This document shows, one piece after another, positions 11,930-24,285 of a stretch of DNA of 64,000 nt. The first letter of the stretch is position 1. The number at the start of each line of letters is the position of its first letter. The DNA comes from Pseudeuparius sepicola. Taxonomy: Eukaryota > Arthropoda > Insecta > Coleoptera > Anthribidae. A model generated the notes under the pieces. That model saw only the letters and a program-made list of their open reading frames with translations. It ran no database searches and was not told where the DNA came from. Location of the stretch: the NCBI GenBank assembly GCA_963920635.1, contig OY987305.1, positions 10,145,153-10,209,152 on the forward strand. Reading direction: 5' to 3'. Made by a program: the position numbers and the translations under genes.

Positions 11930-14900
11930 GAAAATATTCTAGTTGGCGAGAATTAAAAAAATTAAAGATATAATCGAAATTTAAAGTCGTAAGGATCCGT
12001 GGGAGTCGACGAATGGCACCATTCGGTAAATTCCGGAAACTCTTTTCAATTATTGTCAAAATTGCCGTGCAGGATTTATGTTTGCTCAAACGCTCGAAGC
12101 CCGGGTTCTTCGCCGTACCCGGCTATTGACCACTGTGTGTTCCCCCATTTATTTTGATTAAACGCTAAATTTGACGTTATTGACTCATATCAGTTAAGTT
12201 TAATTAAAGACTGCCACTAACTTTCGTCCTCGACCGTCATGTTCAACTAACGGCTTCATTTCGGCGAACAGCCTCCAACAATACTCGGCAAATCTGGAGG
12301 GGATTGGCGTCCGACACTCCAAAATCTTACTAAGTAAATACCGAGATTTACCCTGCGGATATCTGAAACAAAATAGCGTACTGCGTTGTTGTTGCGAAGC
12401 AAACTAATAATCATCAATTTGAGGTGTTTCTAAAACACACTCAATAAATGAAATTTTATTTGGCAATAGGTCGTTTTCATGTAGGGCGTAGAAATGCCTA
12501 AAAACGTGCCTAAAAATTAATTATTCATATTTTGAATGTTGGCGAAAACCAGTATTATTTGGTTGTATTTTGAATTCCCCGCATAAAAGAATATATTTGC
12601 GCATGACCGATACTGATTAGTTTAGTATTGCTAGTCACTTGAAACAAGATAAAAAACTATAATTGGCATCACAAAAATAATATAGGACATATAAGCGTCA
12701 AGCAGTTTTCAAAAATATACATATTCTACAAGCAACATAATACAATTTTAAGTTGTTTTTAAGGTTGTCGTCAACCACAACGTAAAGGTTAATGTACCAT
12801 ATAATATTGTCAAAAAGTCTCTAAAAAGCCATATCCTAAGATCTGTGAAATTATGGCACGCCTATCCACCGCATTTCGCTGCACAAGTGGCCAGCCGTCG
12901 AACATTGCAAGTATTGGTGATATTATATTAGGCGAGCATGCAGTCACTTGTTTTTACTACAATATCTATCTTCTCTGTAGCCTTCATCTCTTTTTACTAC
13001 TAATACCAGGTTCGGTTTAAAATGGTTAAAAAAGTGGTTCGTATTTTATGGCGGAGGCGCCTGTGAATGAACCCACTTGGCACACAGTGATATACGGGGC
13101 GCGATCTATTTCATAACATTTACCACTCTGCTACTGGTAAAAATACCAGACCTATCAGCAGAAATCACCCGTATAAAATTCAAAGGTTTTTATGCGGCCG
13201 ACGTCGACCTAGTCAAGGAGGCAGCCAATAATATTAATAGTCGTTTCTTAAATTACGGGATGTGTAAATATTTTATTTAAAATGGTTTTATGACACATTT
13301 TTCTTAGATCTTAGATAGATTGTTAGGCGAACACGTCTTTGGTAGGTTATTCTATGGCAAAATCTGGAACAATCTCTACAACAATCAAATTTGTTGCGAA
13401 GTACGAATAAAATAAAAATGCAGTTTTGGTTTCAAATCCAAAGTTTCCAATTGATCGGTAATAATATGTTTGAAAAATCGATCCGGACTTTTTTAATATT
13501 ATCTACCTAAGAGATGTGTTCCTGGATTTTGTTGTCCCATAAACTTCACAAACTTAAATATTATAAAATGCCCCCTTGCCGATAAACGTCCATGGCGAAT
13601 ATTTGGAGTGTAATAAAAAAACTAAATATGGAAATTTCCGCCCGAGAAACCAAAATTATACCTACTTTGTCGCTGAAAGAATTCTCGGAGACAAGGGAGG
13701 AATCCGTATATAACTTTACGAAAACTGGAAAGTATTAATTTACTATTTTCCTAATTTTAAACTAACTTACCGTTATTGGAAAAGTTTTGTAATTTAATAT
13801 GTGCCCATCTCATAACAAGCAGGGCAGGTCAGTCAAAACTTTTGCTATCGTTATCAGGTAACAGAATGATTTTACTCTACCATGCCACTGATAAAATAAC
13901 AAACTTTTGGTGAAATGGATTCAATACAAAATATCTACTAACTCAATATTTTAATGAGATGCCATGTTAAATTTTAGACGGTGGTCCTCCCAAAGACTAG
14001 CGGACAACCGCACAAAACCCTTGAAATCAGTTGGTTTAAATTGATTTAGCTTCTCCAATATGTTTAGAATTGGTGCAATAGGATTTGAACTTTTTCTTTC
14101 GGGCCGTAAAGTTTTCTTTGCTTTATTGAATAGTGTCAGATGGAGTTATAAGAGAAAATAGCAGATGCCGGCTTCCAACGCTTTGGTATTCACATTCGCC
14201 ATTTCACTTCACCTACGAAAATATCCCCGCCACTTATTTCTGATAAATATTTTATTACTTTTAAATATTTACAAAGAAAATGATATATTTGCTCGCATCG
14301 AGAATTCAATAACTTTTACAGTTTATAGAGTTATTAATAAAGTATTTAGAAAATATTCTCCGATCTGCAACTGTAATAGGAATAGGCGTGTCCACTAAAA
14401 ACACATAAAACCGATTTAAATAAAGTGCTTACCCAAATAAATGCAAAACAAAAACAGCGAATTTGGCGCCTCTATGAAACGGATAGGACGAGTGAGACGT
14501 CACCGTCTTTCGCAATATGCTGCGTACAGCCACTATCGCCTGCTATTTTACGGGGCTTATTGTGGGAACACAGCAGATATAGCCTTATACCGTTGGTTGA
14601 GTGAATTATTCCTTCATTCAACGCTTAGGCTTATTATGCGATAGTTAAATCTCGACTGTGGGTAATGTGCATAAAGGACAGCAGCTCGAGGGACACTCGC
14701 GCCCCCTAATTGTGGCAGTGACGTCAAGCTAATGAGGGCGTTCCTCCTGGATGAAATAAAAATCCTTCCTCGCGTGCTTTTACTTTAATCAAAATCCTAA
14801 ATGAAATTGTGGAAAGTTTTGGAACAGTGTTGTAATTCAATTAAACCTTTAATACCTAATTGTTGGAAACTTCGAAAATAATATACAGAGCGCATATTTG

Positions 14901-15586
14901 ATTTTAATTGTTGTGTTCAGTTCGCATCCCAATCAATTTGTTCCCCCGAACGTTGAAAATAGTCGAATAAATAAATTACGAACTTCTACGTGACTTCGTC
15001 AACATAAATTTGAAACTGTAAATACTTGACGGAATATATTCTGGTAACTCGTAAAGGCGGGACCTCGCGGAAATCGATAATTTCCAAATTGACAGTATTA
15101 AAAAAAGTTTCACGGTTCGTATTTTGATAAATTAAACCGTTTCTCGGGAGATTGCCAAGGCGCTGTTCAGCTTTGTTTTTTGCTAATTCTGATTTCGTTG
15201 CCTGCCTTACTTCTGACGTCTGATATTAAATAGATGGCGAAATTAAAGGCATATGAACACAAATAAAAGATGAAAGGAGAGCTCCTCGAATTTTGATTAG
15301 ATAAATGACAAACAACTTATTCATCTCAGCCACTGTTTGTATAGCTGTACCAAAAATATATCATCCAAACTGAAGGGATTAGACTGTTATTAGATGCTGG
15401 ATATTTAATTAGCTAACAAAACACAGAGTGAAAGTGGCACTTTGTATGAGAATATCCCAGTAGAAGTTATCCCCAGATTTAAAATTTCAATTCTGTTTCT
15501 GCCAACCTAATCTGTTTATTCTGTATAGGAACCTGCCTCTAGTGTTATTTGAACGCTAATTATTAGTTGTCAACATAGGATTATTA
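11930..15586. other. No recognisable gene
   Basis: Mostly AT-rich, unique-looking sequence. A GC-richer patch at about 12000-12330 contains the short hairpin CGAATGGCACCATTCG but no coding signal. A frame at about 13077-13280 starts at TTG, lacks splice context and matches no family I know. Confidence 0.45.
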
Positions 15587-15588
15587 TA

Positions 15589-17108
15589 CAGGGTGAGTTT
15601 TTTCGATGCCCACCATGGGGATCTCGAAAACTAGCAGAGCTAGAACAAAAGTTAAATGGAGAAAGAATTGCAGTTTTGAATGCTCAATCTAATGCCCCTT
15701 TTGGATTTCTAAAAAAGTTCATGGCTCGCTAGATATTTTGAAAAGAGTGATTTTTCGCTATTTCATCAGATCTCTGTAGCTCCGTCATTTCTGATTATAC
15801 AGAAAAACTGTAGAGAAAAAATTTGTAGATAATTTTGGGCTTATAAGACAACCTGATCCAATTTTTTACGTTGTTTGTGATTTATGAGATATGACATAAA
15901 CTTGTGTTTTTTTTTTAAATGTAAATCATAGTTGGCTGTGGCCTTATCAAATCGGCCATTTTTTGAGCTTTCCAAAAATATAATACTCGGCATAGTTATT
16001 ACAAAAAAATAAAATAGCTATGGCTAATTTTCTGATTTTTTTTTAATTTTCACGTAGCCATGGAATATTTTCATAATGACGTTCTATTGTATAATAAGAC
16101 ATACATCAAACTTTTAAATACTTTATTTTTAGCTGGTGACAAAATGTAACAAAATAAAACAAAAATTATCATGATGGAGCTCCACCACATAATTATTTGC
16201 CCGCAAGAAATTACCTACATCAGCTCAAATAGTTGGATAGGGAGAAATAGACCTATTTCCTTTCAGCCCCGATCCCTCGATTTGTCTGTTTTGGATTTCT
16301 TTTTGTGGGGAACAGTACAAAATAAAGTATGAGAGTATGAGTTGAATTAAGAGCAGCTGTTTTAGAAGCAATTGCCAGTATTGACAGGCGCTCTCTAAGA
16401 AAGGCGACAAATTCAGCTTTAAAAAGATGCAATATTTGCATAAATAATAATGGTGGATTGTTTGAACACCTTTTTTATTTTAAAAGGTGACCTTTTAAAA
16501 TAATATTAATTTGAATTTGAGTTTTTTTATTTTTGTTTTATTTTGATACATTTTGTTACCAGCTAAAAACAAAATATTAGAAAGTTTGAAGTATGTCTAA
16601 TTATAAAATAGAACGCAATTATGAAAATATTCCATGGCTGACTATGTGAAAATTAAAAAAAAATCAGAAAATTAGCCATAGCTCTTTCATTTTTTATAAT
16701 AACTATGCCGAGTATTATATCTTTGGAAAGCTCAAAAAATGGCCGATTTTATAAGGCCACAGCCAACTATGATTTACATTTAAAAAAACACAAGTTTATG
16801 TCATATCTCAAAAATCACAAACAACATAAAAAATTGGATAAGAATGCCTTATTAAGCCCAAAATTATCTACAATTTTTGTCTCAACAGTTTTTCTGTATA
16901 ATCAGAAATAACGGAGCTACAGAGATCTGATGAAATGGCAAAAAATCACTCTTTCCAAAATATTTAGTAAGCCATGAACTTTTTTAAAAATCCAAAAGGG
17001 GGCATTAGATTGAGCATTCAAAACTGCAATTCTTTCCCCATTTAACCTTTGTTCTAGCTCTGCTAGTTTCCGAGATCCCCATGGTGGGCATCGAAAAAAC
17101 TCACCCTG
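15589..17108. mobile_element. 1.52-kb palindromic mariner-type element, TA flanks
   Basis: TA precedes CAGGGTGAGT at 15589 and follows ACTCACCCTG at 17108. The arms are hundreds of bp long: about 15589-16140 is the imperfect reverse complement of about 16560-17108, with blocks such as GGGATCTCG-AAACTAGCAGAGC, GAGTATTATATCTTTGG and TTTTTAGCTGGTGACAAAATG. The central loop carries a transposase remnant (see 16201-16480). The outermost arm sequence is shared with the 7050-7800 and 38729-39448 elements, and a half copy lies at 55433-55923. TA flanks and the DDE-type remnant place it with Tc1/mariner by established criteria. The long palindromic arms are unusual for that group. Confidence 0.85.
16201..16480 (+). 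pseudogene. Mariner-type transposase, C-terminal remnant
   Basis: The loop of the palindromic element encodes the final third of a Tc1/mariner-type DDE transposase. Reading from 16201, the frame gives a WIGRNRPIS segment, then RSLDLSVLDFFLWG (about 16270-16311), the counterpart of the family motif RSPDLxPLDFFLWG that carries the third catalytic aspartate. A stop at 16330 interrupts it. A shifted frame from 16344 continues with ELRAAVLEAIA, then LKRCNICINNNGG and FEHLF, the usual C-terminal ending. The N-terminal DNA-binding region and the first two catalytic acidic residues are missing. It is non-functional, at roughly 90 codons against about 340 for a full enzyme, but it identifies the origin of the element. 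Confidence 0.85.
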
Positions 17109-17109
17109 T

Positions 17110-18370
17110 ATATGTGTCTTTGATATTTTAGGATAATCTTTGTATACATTCGTAGAAAAAGTATGGTACCTATATGCAACACGTTTTACAAAATCGCATA
17201 ATATATAGGTACCCACTATTTAAAAACTCCAGTTCCACTTGGGGTAAATTTAAGGCATTCCGCGTAAAGCTTCCACTTAACTGGCATATTAGGTACCTAG
17301 CAACGACTTTTATTAGACTCGGTTATTTACTATCAATATGCCATGTCTGAAGTTGTTTTGTGGGAGAAAGGGAAACACATTTCCGTGACACTTCATTAGT
17401 TATATAGGGAATCTCACTTTTATTTTAATTAGTTTGGAGCATGCGGTTTGGGCTGAAATATTAATGGCAATACCAAATGAATTAATGAACACTCACTTTC
17501 GCAATATTAAAAATCTCAGGACAGCGATATAAAAGTGCACTCCATTTTTAAATTTAGTAATCTCTACCGCGATGGTATTAATTTCGAAAACTGTGATCCT
17601 TAATTTAGAGTAGCTGTGTTGACGCCTCGAATCGAATATAACTCGGTCATAAAATAAGTTTTGTAGCGCGGCTAAACCAATATTTAACCGCTATAACAGA
17701 TTTTTATGGAAACGGAACACACATTTTTATTAGCCTGAAAATTCTATGGAAACTCTAAGAACGACGGAGGTTCAAGCCAAAAACCCGATAAGTTTCAAAT
17801 TTTATCTTTCGTACATGTACCAATTTTGCCCATAAAAAACATGCGACATAGATCTAAAATATTTTCCTGCTTAGTGCTTTTAAGTGTTTTTTTTCTACGT
17901 GTACCCCAATGTCCAATCTTGATACAGAGTTATTCATATGTTTGCCCTAGTAGTTTGCATAAATTCGTCGTTTGAATAATTATTGAATGTCGGACAAAAT
18001 CAAAATTACCATGAAAATTCAAAACAACTATTATGAGAAACAGAGCTTGACTCTAACATAGATAGACAAGGCTCCAACAGTTTATATAAGGTGTTAATTG
18101 TTGTGTTATCACATCGTGCTGTGAAAATTGTATATTATTGTTATGATATTAGTGGAAAAAAAACGACATTGTCGAATGTTATGTTTCTTGCGAAAAAATG
18201 CGAAGCGTGCAAAGCGTGAATACGCACGAATGTACGAATATAAGTTTAAAAATAAAAAATAAAGAAAATATAAATAAACCACGACATGCTTTAACTGAGA
18301 ATGTTCAGGAAGCAGTCTTATTATACTGTATGAAAATGATAATTATAGAAGGCGAGAATATTGCCGCTTA
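17110..18370. other. Mostly no gene; possible decayed start of the next transposase
   Basis: No coding signal until about 18150. There a frame reading RRHCRMLCFLRKNAKRAKREYARMY-like residues, then near 18290 ALTENVQEAVLLY, vaguely resembles the N-terminal region of insect mariner-type transposases. It may be the decayed upstream part of the pseudogene at 18371. TATGCAACACGTTTTACAAA near 17172 recurs at about 48616. Confidence 0.3.
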
Positions 18371-19037
18371 GTGTTGGAGAGGCAAGCGGGAAATGATCTA
18401 TCGCTTGTAAATGATCACTATAAAGATTACACTATACTACCATTAACTACTACTAGACATTACTACTCTATTACTACTCCTAATAGAAGAAACACTCACT
18501 ATTGGTCATCAGAAAATACACGACAGTTTATTTCAATTCAACGACAAGATCGAACTTCAATAAATGTTTGGTGTGGTATTTTTCGGAATCGCATGATTGG
18601 TCCAGTATTTTTTGAAGGTGGTTTAACTGGGTTAAAATATTTACAGCTGTTAAGAAGAGACATTTCTGATCTATTGAATCAAGTTAATAAGCCGAATATT
18701 GTTTGGCAACAAGAGTGTGCTCCAGCACATAAATCAAATGCGGTCGAGAGGCATTTAGATGACACTTTTGTAGAGTGGATTGGTTCAAATGGAACTATTT
18801 TATGGCCTGCCAGAAGCCCAGACTTGACCCTACTCGATTTCTTTCTGTGGGGTACTTTGAAGGACCGGGTATATGCGGAGAGGTTAAATAATATGGACCA
18901 AGTTAAAGAAAAAAATATCTCAGGAGATCAGAGATAACCAACGCAGGTACCGTGTATATAACTACAAGAGAAGTTTGTTAAAAAGGTATGCTCTCTGTGT
19001 TGCATAAAATGGAAGCATTATAGAGCACTTTCTATAA
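18371..19037 (+). pseudogene. Tc1/mariner-type transposase pseudogene
   Basis: The frame from 18371 gives, in order, HYWSSENTRQF, NVWCGIFRNRMIGPVFFEGG, a WQQECAPAH block, FVEWIGSNGTILWPARSPDL and LDFFLWGTLKDRVYAE. This is the conserved order of the insect mariner-type DDE domain. The second catalytic site, normally QQDGAPAH, reads QQECAPAH (D to E), and the first aspartate region is replaced by low-complexity TACTAC-type sequence. The frame shifts near 18915. In the next frame the C-terminus continues as RYALCVA, a stop, then NGSIIEHFL to a stop at 19037. I could not find clear inverted termini. It is a dead copy, distinct in sequence from the remnants in the flanking palindromic elements. 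Confidence 0.85.
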
Positions 19038-19039
19038 TT

Positions 19040-19246
19040 TAATTTAATTCATAATAAAGTATCACGTTTCATCCGCAACAAAGGACGATTTTGTGCCAAA
19101 TACTATAGAGCAAACACGCGACATTCGTTTGTTTTTCTGAATACACAATTCAAATCGCAAGAAAATTTTATACAGTTTTCGCGTATTTACATTTTTTTCA
19201 AAATTAAAAACAAAAAAGTTAAGGGGGTAAAATGATATATGATATA
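19040..19246. other. Spacer between transposase remnant and palindrome
   Basis: AT-rich sequence, possibly the 3' end of the decayed element to the left. No motif recognised. Confidence 0.3.
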
Positions 19247-20457
19247 CAGGATGTAACTGAACTGATGGTCAGAAATGAAACCACGTATTCTTGGAGTCAA
19301 AATAAGGACACTTCTTCATATATTTTTTTCTCCTACGGGCCATAGTTTTTTTTTTATACCGAGCGTAGAAATTTAGAGAAAAATACACATATTTCTTAGT
19401 ATCTCTAGAAGTATACGAGATATTTCCTTCAAACTTGGCGTGTCACATGAGCGGATGAGCTGTCAAATTTAAGGTTAATATGAACCTTCTGAGGCCTCCA
19501 GTTGGGGAGATACAGGGTGCTATTAAAATTAATTAGTTCAGAAAAATATGAATACCCTGTATAATCGCATTTTTTAAATCTGTTTTGAATTGTAAATTTA
19601 ATGGTTAACAAAAAGTATCTCTTAGTCATTTCTTAATTATTTTCAAAGAACGGCAATGCTGCAATAAAAAAGTCATTTTATGAATAAATCTAACAATCTG
19701 TGGATGTGAATTAAACTTGGCATTATTTGAATCATTTGGCTGCCAACTTTGCACTTTAGTATCATTATTTTCAAAAATTATATTTTCATTCGAAGAATTG
19801 ACTGATATGCACTTTTGCTATGGACTTGCGAATGGCAATAATAAACATGCGGAAACGCATAGTTGCGTGTATTGAAAGAGATGGCGATCATTTCGAACAT
19901 TTAATAATTTAATTTTCTAATAGCATTACGTTTCTTTTATTATCGTTTTTGCTTTTGTATTTTGTTAAATAAAGTTTAATTGACATCCACAGATTGCTAG
20001 ATTTATTCTTAAAGTGACTATTGTTCATTGCAGCGTTGCCGTTCCTTGAAAATAATTAAGAAACGGCTGCGAATATGAAAAAATACTAAGAGATACTTTT
20101 TGTTAACCATTCTATTCACCACTCAAAACAAATTTTAAAAATGCGATTATATAGGGTATTCATATTTTTCTGAACTAATTAATTTTAATAACACCCTGTA
20201 TCTCCGCAACTGGGAGCCTCAGAAGCTTCATGTCAACCTTAAGTTTGACGGCTCATCTGCTCATGTGACACGCCACGTTTGAAGAAAATATCTCGTATAC
20301 TTCTAGAGATACTAAGAAATATGTGTATTTTCTCCAAACTTCTACGTTCTGTATAAAAAAAACTATGGCCCGTAGGAGAAAAAATTTTTTGAAGTGCCTT
20401 TGTTTTGACTCCAAGAATACGTGGTTTCATTTTTGACCATCAGTTCAGTTACACCCA
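19247..20457. mobile_element. 1.2-kb palindromic element with transposase tail
   Basis: TA precedes CAGGATGTAACTGAACTGATGG at 19247. The right end, near 20457, is the reverse complement with a decayed terminus (ACACCCA then TA). Arms of about 440 bp (19247-19690 and 20010-20457) pair closely, with blocks such as CCACGTATTCTTGGAGTCAA, ACTTCTAGAGATACTAAGAA and GTTAACAAAAAGTATCTCTTAG. Each arm also contains an internal TACAGGGTGCTATT to ATACCCTGTA pair, so one small element was probably present before the palindrome formed. The loop holds a mariner-type C-terminal remnant at 19820-19912. Confidence 0.8.
19820..19912 (+). pseudogene. Mariner-type transposase, last 30 codons
   Basis: The frame ends NMRKRIVACIERDGDHFEHLI then I and a stop. 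This is the characteristic C-terminal tail of insect mariner-type transposases (R-x-x-x-C-I-E-x-x-G-x-HFEHL). Nothing of the catalytic core is left. It lies at the centre of the 19247-20457 palindrome, in the same relative place as the remnant in the 15589-17108 element. The two remnants differ in sequence, so they come from separate lineages. Confidence 0.75.
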
Positions 20458-20459
20458 TA

Positions 20460-21315
20460 TAGACATACCTACATTTTGGATGTTCTTTGTTGAACACAGG
20501 ATGCGTCTGGTGAAATGTTCAATAAAATTTCGAATTACGTCTGAAAAAAATTGTTCTTGGATAAGTAACTTTAGTTTGGACAATCTTTCGTGTGTTGTTA
20601 ACTAAATGGTTAGCGCAAAAAGAGCGGGGCTGCCCTTCGGCTTGTCTGGATACCCCCTGTCCCTATTTTTGCCCTCTGCCTACTATTAATAATGGTAAAG
20701 TTCTTCGATCGTTAAAGATCCCAGTGATTAATAGAGGTTCATTCATTTTTTCCTGGGAGCTTCGTTAGGCATTGACGACGTGACGTATTTCCTGGAATAA
20801 TAAAAAGTTCTTGCTTTTGTCCGCGTCGACCCTTCAAGAAGTGTTTAGTCGAAGATCAGATAAATATAGGAAAGTCGATAACTCGTGAAGAACTTCAGGT
20901 TATGTTGCAAAAACGAAGAACGGTATGTTCGTAAATACAGCGGGCACTCTAAAAAGATGACAAGCCTGAGAATCTTAAGCTGTTTTTGTAGACATCTAAT
21001 AATGTCCCACCATATAGAGGCATTAATTTCAGTTCTTATTCTCTACAGGAATACAACTGCTTTATTTTTGCTGCCAGCCCCCCCTCCAGAGTTATTGATT
21101 TGAAATAATGCGGACGCTAAATAACCCACAACCACCGGAAACTGGAAGTCGTTCTTTCTAACCCTGGTTTTTCTATAATATATATACTCTATAACGTATA
21201 TGCTTTCTCCGCGCGGTTGAAAGAAAAGAAGCAACGATTTTAACGTTTTGTGATTTATAGGAATATAAAGTGAACATGTGAAGTTATTGTCTGTAATTCT
21301 TGCAGAACATAAGCC
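20460..21315. other. No recognisable gene
   Basis: No domain, RNA gene or repeat recognised. Mixed AT-rich sequence with a GC-richer patch near 20620-20680. Confidence 0.4.
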
Positions 21316-21580
21316 TCTATGTAGCCTGAAGGCAAAATAGATTCCATTTGCCGTTGCTTAAACTTCCCCTTTTGTCTATATGAAGTGTAAAATAAATCGA
21401 GACGCCTTTGTTTGTAATAAAGAAAATAAAGCAAACATTTCTTAAGTCGCTCACCGAAGTGAAGTGTTTATATTATTTTGCATTAAAATATTCTCTTTAG
21501 CGCAAATACAAGCAAAATTCGGCATAATGTGAAAAGTACTGGATTGCAACACTTTTCATTCGAATTAAACGCACCGTTGT
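21316..21580 (+). repeat. Local direct duplication, copy 1
   Basis: About 265 bp matching 23339-23620 in the same orientation with many substitutions and small indels. Shared blocks include CTTTGTCTATATGAAGTG-like sequence, AAAATAAATCGAGA and GTGAAAAGTACTGGATTGC. It is non-coding on inspection. The two copies lie about 2.0 kb apart and flank a palindromic element. Confidence 0.75.
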
Positions 21581-22098
21581 AGCGCCCATCGCATCAGTGA
21601 AAGTAAAAATGCGGAGAAATTTACTTTTCGGAGCCCGCAAACGTACCTACTCTTTTTGTCACTGGATAATTATGTCAAAGAAGTAAAAATTCAGTTTCCA
21701 GGGAAATAAGAGTTAAATATTGTTAAAATTTGTTTTGGTCAATATTTGTTTAATCATATCTTAATATTATAACACTTTTAACACTACTTTTCTTATAAAG
21801 CCTCCATGTAAAAAATAGAACAAACTGGAAATATTCTGTGGTATTCTACTGATACTATAGGACTTTGTGCTGAATCACCCAGTAGATATACCATGACATT
21901 CATTTCTGGTTCAACATGGGGTACATTGACATAGTTTTTCGCCAAAAAAATATCATATTAAAATAAAATTAGAAATAATAATTTAGAATATGTTCTAAAT
22001 TTTGTAAGACGATTTTAGGTAAAATATTTCTGGAGAAAATAATTATTATTTACAAAAATAATAATACTCACAGTTATAGAATAATGACAGAGTAAATT

Positions 22099-22881
22099 GA
22101 CATATATAGACAGTCAGATAGCGACAGATTTAGGTGCCCCATTTTCGCATTCAAGCCTCGAAGAGGGTTAAAAAGTACATGATGTTGAGTAGAATGAAGG
22201 GAAATTTACGAGTTTCCCCTGGGGATAACATATTAAAAATTCGATTTTCCTATACAGGGTGGCCCACCACGAACTGCATCGATCTGTATATGGAAAACTA
22301 AAGGTAGGAAAATTCTGAAAATTTGGCACCTCACCAATGCGGATGGGCGCTGCTCAACTAAAATATTTTGGTGAATCTGGCACTTCCGGTTATACCGGAA
22401 GTCGATATCAACTTTCTTATCTCAAATGGAACACCCTGTATATTATTGCATTTTTGGATGCTAGGCATCATTTTGGAACAAAAACATGCCTGTATAGTAT
22501 AATACATACCTATAATATGTTAATTGTGTATTGATGGGCTTGTGTGGAAAAATCTGTCAAAATCTCGATTTTTTCTTACAAGATTACGCCCTTATTTCAA
22601 ACCTTTAGCCACCTGCAACACTCAAGCTTTGGTTTTCCGAAGCCAGATTCTATTAATTAATCATTTAGTGAACACGGCTTGCGTGAAAATATGGGCAGCA
22701 GACACCTTTCTTTTTATTTCTGTTAAGGAAAATCGAATTTTCCATATGTTATCCCCAGGGACCACTCGTAAATTTCCCTTCATTCTACTCAACATCGATG
22801 TACTTTTCAACCCTCTTCGAGGCTTGTATGCGAAAATGGGGCACCTAAATCTGTCACTATCTGACTTTCTAATATGTCTAC
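22099..22881. mobile_element. 783-bp foldback element with a nested small element
   Basis: The left arm, about 22099-22250, is the reverse complement of about 22725-22881, with blocks GACAGATTTAGGTGCCCCAT, AAGCCTCGAAGAGGGTT and AGTAGAATGAAGGGAAATTT. The central part contains a separate 184-bp element at 22255-22438 next to the inner edge of the left arm. No transposase is visible. Confidence 0.75.
22255..22438. mobile_element. 184-bp CAGGGTG/CACCCTG element, TA flanks
   Basis: TA precedes CAGGGTGGCCCACC and follows AACACCCTG. It carries an internal near-perfect hairpin, ACTTCCGGTTATACCGGAAGT (about 22382-22402). There is no coding content. It is inserted in the inner part of the 22099-22881 foldback. 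Confidence 0.65.
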
Positions 22882-23338
22882 TTACTTGGGTAATTAGGTA
22901 CCTTATAATTAGTTGATCAGCTGATCTGCATTTGATATTCTAAAATTACCATGCTTGTCTAAGTCATTTTAATATAGTTTCAGAATTATACATATCCTAA
23001 TGAATAAAAAAAATTACGTTATTTTAGTATATAACAGCGTCTTATACCAGGAATCATAATAAAATTTCACATTTTTCAGAATTATAATGAGAATATCTAG
23101 ATAATTCTGCAGAGATTTCTGTAGAAAAATCTTTGTAGGAAGTATCATGTGTAATATATATGTCCTTAATTTTAAAAATGTCAATAATTGCTTCATGTTC
23201 GTCATAACATAATATTATAGTACTTAATAGTTTGGTTCTGTTAGGTTTTGTAACATTGTTCAACCAGATTTAAAGAATGTTCATTCCGTTTTTTTTTTTA
23301 GAAGAACAAGACTGAAAATACGCGTCTCATTATTTATG

Positions 23339-23620
23339 CTCTGTAGCCCGTTCTTGAGGCAAAATATATTCCGTTTGCTGTCATTTAAACTTCCTCCTCT
23401 GTCTATATGAAGTGCAAAATAAATCGAGATGCTTTTGTTTGCAAACGAAATAAAGTAGTCATTTTATAGCTGAAATAATAATACCATGGGGACGGGGCAA
23501 ACGTTGTTTATATTCTTTTGCTATTTAAAGCATTGCCTTTTCCGTAAATGCCAGCAAATTCGTTTTAATGTGAAAAGTACTGGATTGCGGAACTTTTCTT
23601 TCGAATTAAATGCACCGTTG
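23339..23620 (+). repeat. Local direct duplication, copy 2
   Basis: Counterpart of 21316-21580. It starts at CTCTGTAGCC and ends at the GAATTAAATGCACCGTTG block. Compared with copy 1 it has several indels, including extra sequence around 23480-23500. Non-coding. Confidence 0.75.
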
Positions 23621-23624
23621 AACT

Positions 23625-24281
23625 TATATCCTGCTTAAAAATAGCGGCCTGGCAGTAAAATAAAAACACTGGGAATTGTAATTTTTGATACCTATACTGA
23701 CTAAAATGGGTATGCGGTTGTTCTCAGACAAAACAATATATTTAAAGAAGTAAATCTCTAACCAAGTCATATGTTAAAATTCATGATTGGTTTACTTGGA
23801 AATCGTGTTAACAAAAGATTTGTACAAAAAAGTGGAAGGATTCGAATGCGAAACTTTAAATTCGAACTCAAAATTGTGTTTTACTACAGAGAAGGATAAG
23901 GGGAGAACACCTGACAAACCAGAATAATTAAAACAAAATGACATTTTAAAGTCATGGACATGGTTAAAAACCCCTGAAGCTACGAACTGAAGTTGGTAAA
24001 GGATTTTTAATCACGGGCTGAAGTTAGCCGCATTTGTCGACTTTTCAGCAGTGTTGCCAAAGTTAGTATAAAAAAATATACAAATCTAGTAAATCTCAGG
24101 TTATATATTTGTTTGTGTACGGTCTATAGATTTGTTTTGTGGATTTGATCAGCCACAAAATATTAAAACCAAATTTTAATGTTTTATGTGTAGGTATATG
24201 ACAAATGTTTTGGTGATCGCATAATCTTTATGAGCATTTAATAAAACGCTACATACTAAAAATATACGTTTTATAAACCCA
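23625..24281. other. No gene; short dispersed repeat near its end
   Basis: Non-coding. The stretch at 23988-24027 (CTGAAGTTGG, then ACGGGCTGAAGTT) is repeated with the same internal spacing at 48449-48487 on the same strand. Confidence 0.45.
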
Positions 24282-24285
24282 TATA

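Noticed and set aside
13077..13280. 67-codon frame starting at TTG
   Set aside because: No ATG, no splice context and no recognisable family, although the residue mix looks protein-like.
16705..16911. 68-codon frame in the right arm of the 15.6 kb element
   Set aside because: A similar frame at 55465-55716 is simply the homologous arm of the half copy; both are non-coding inverted-arm sequence.
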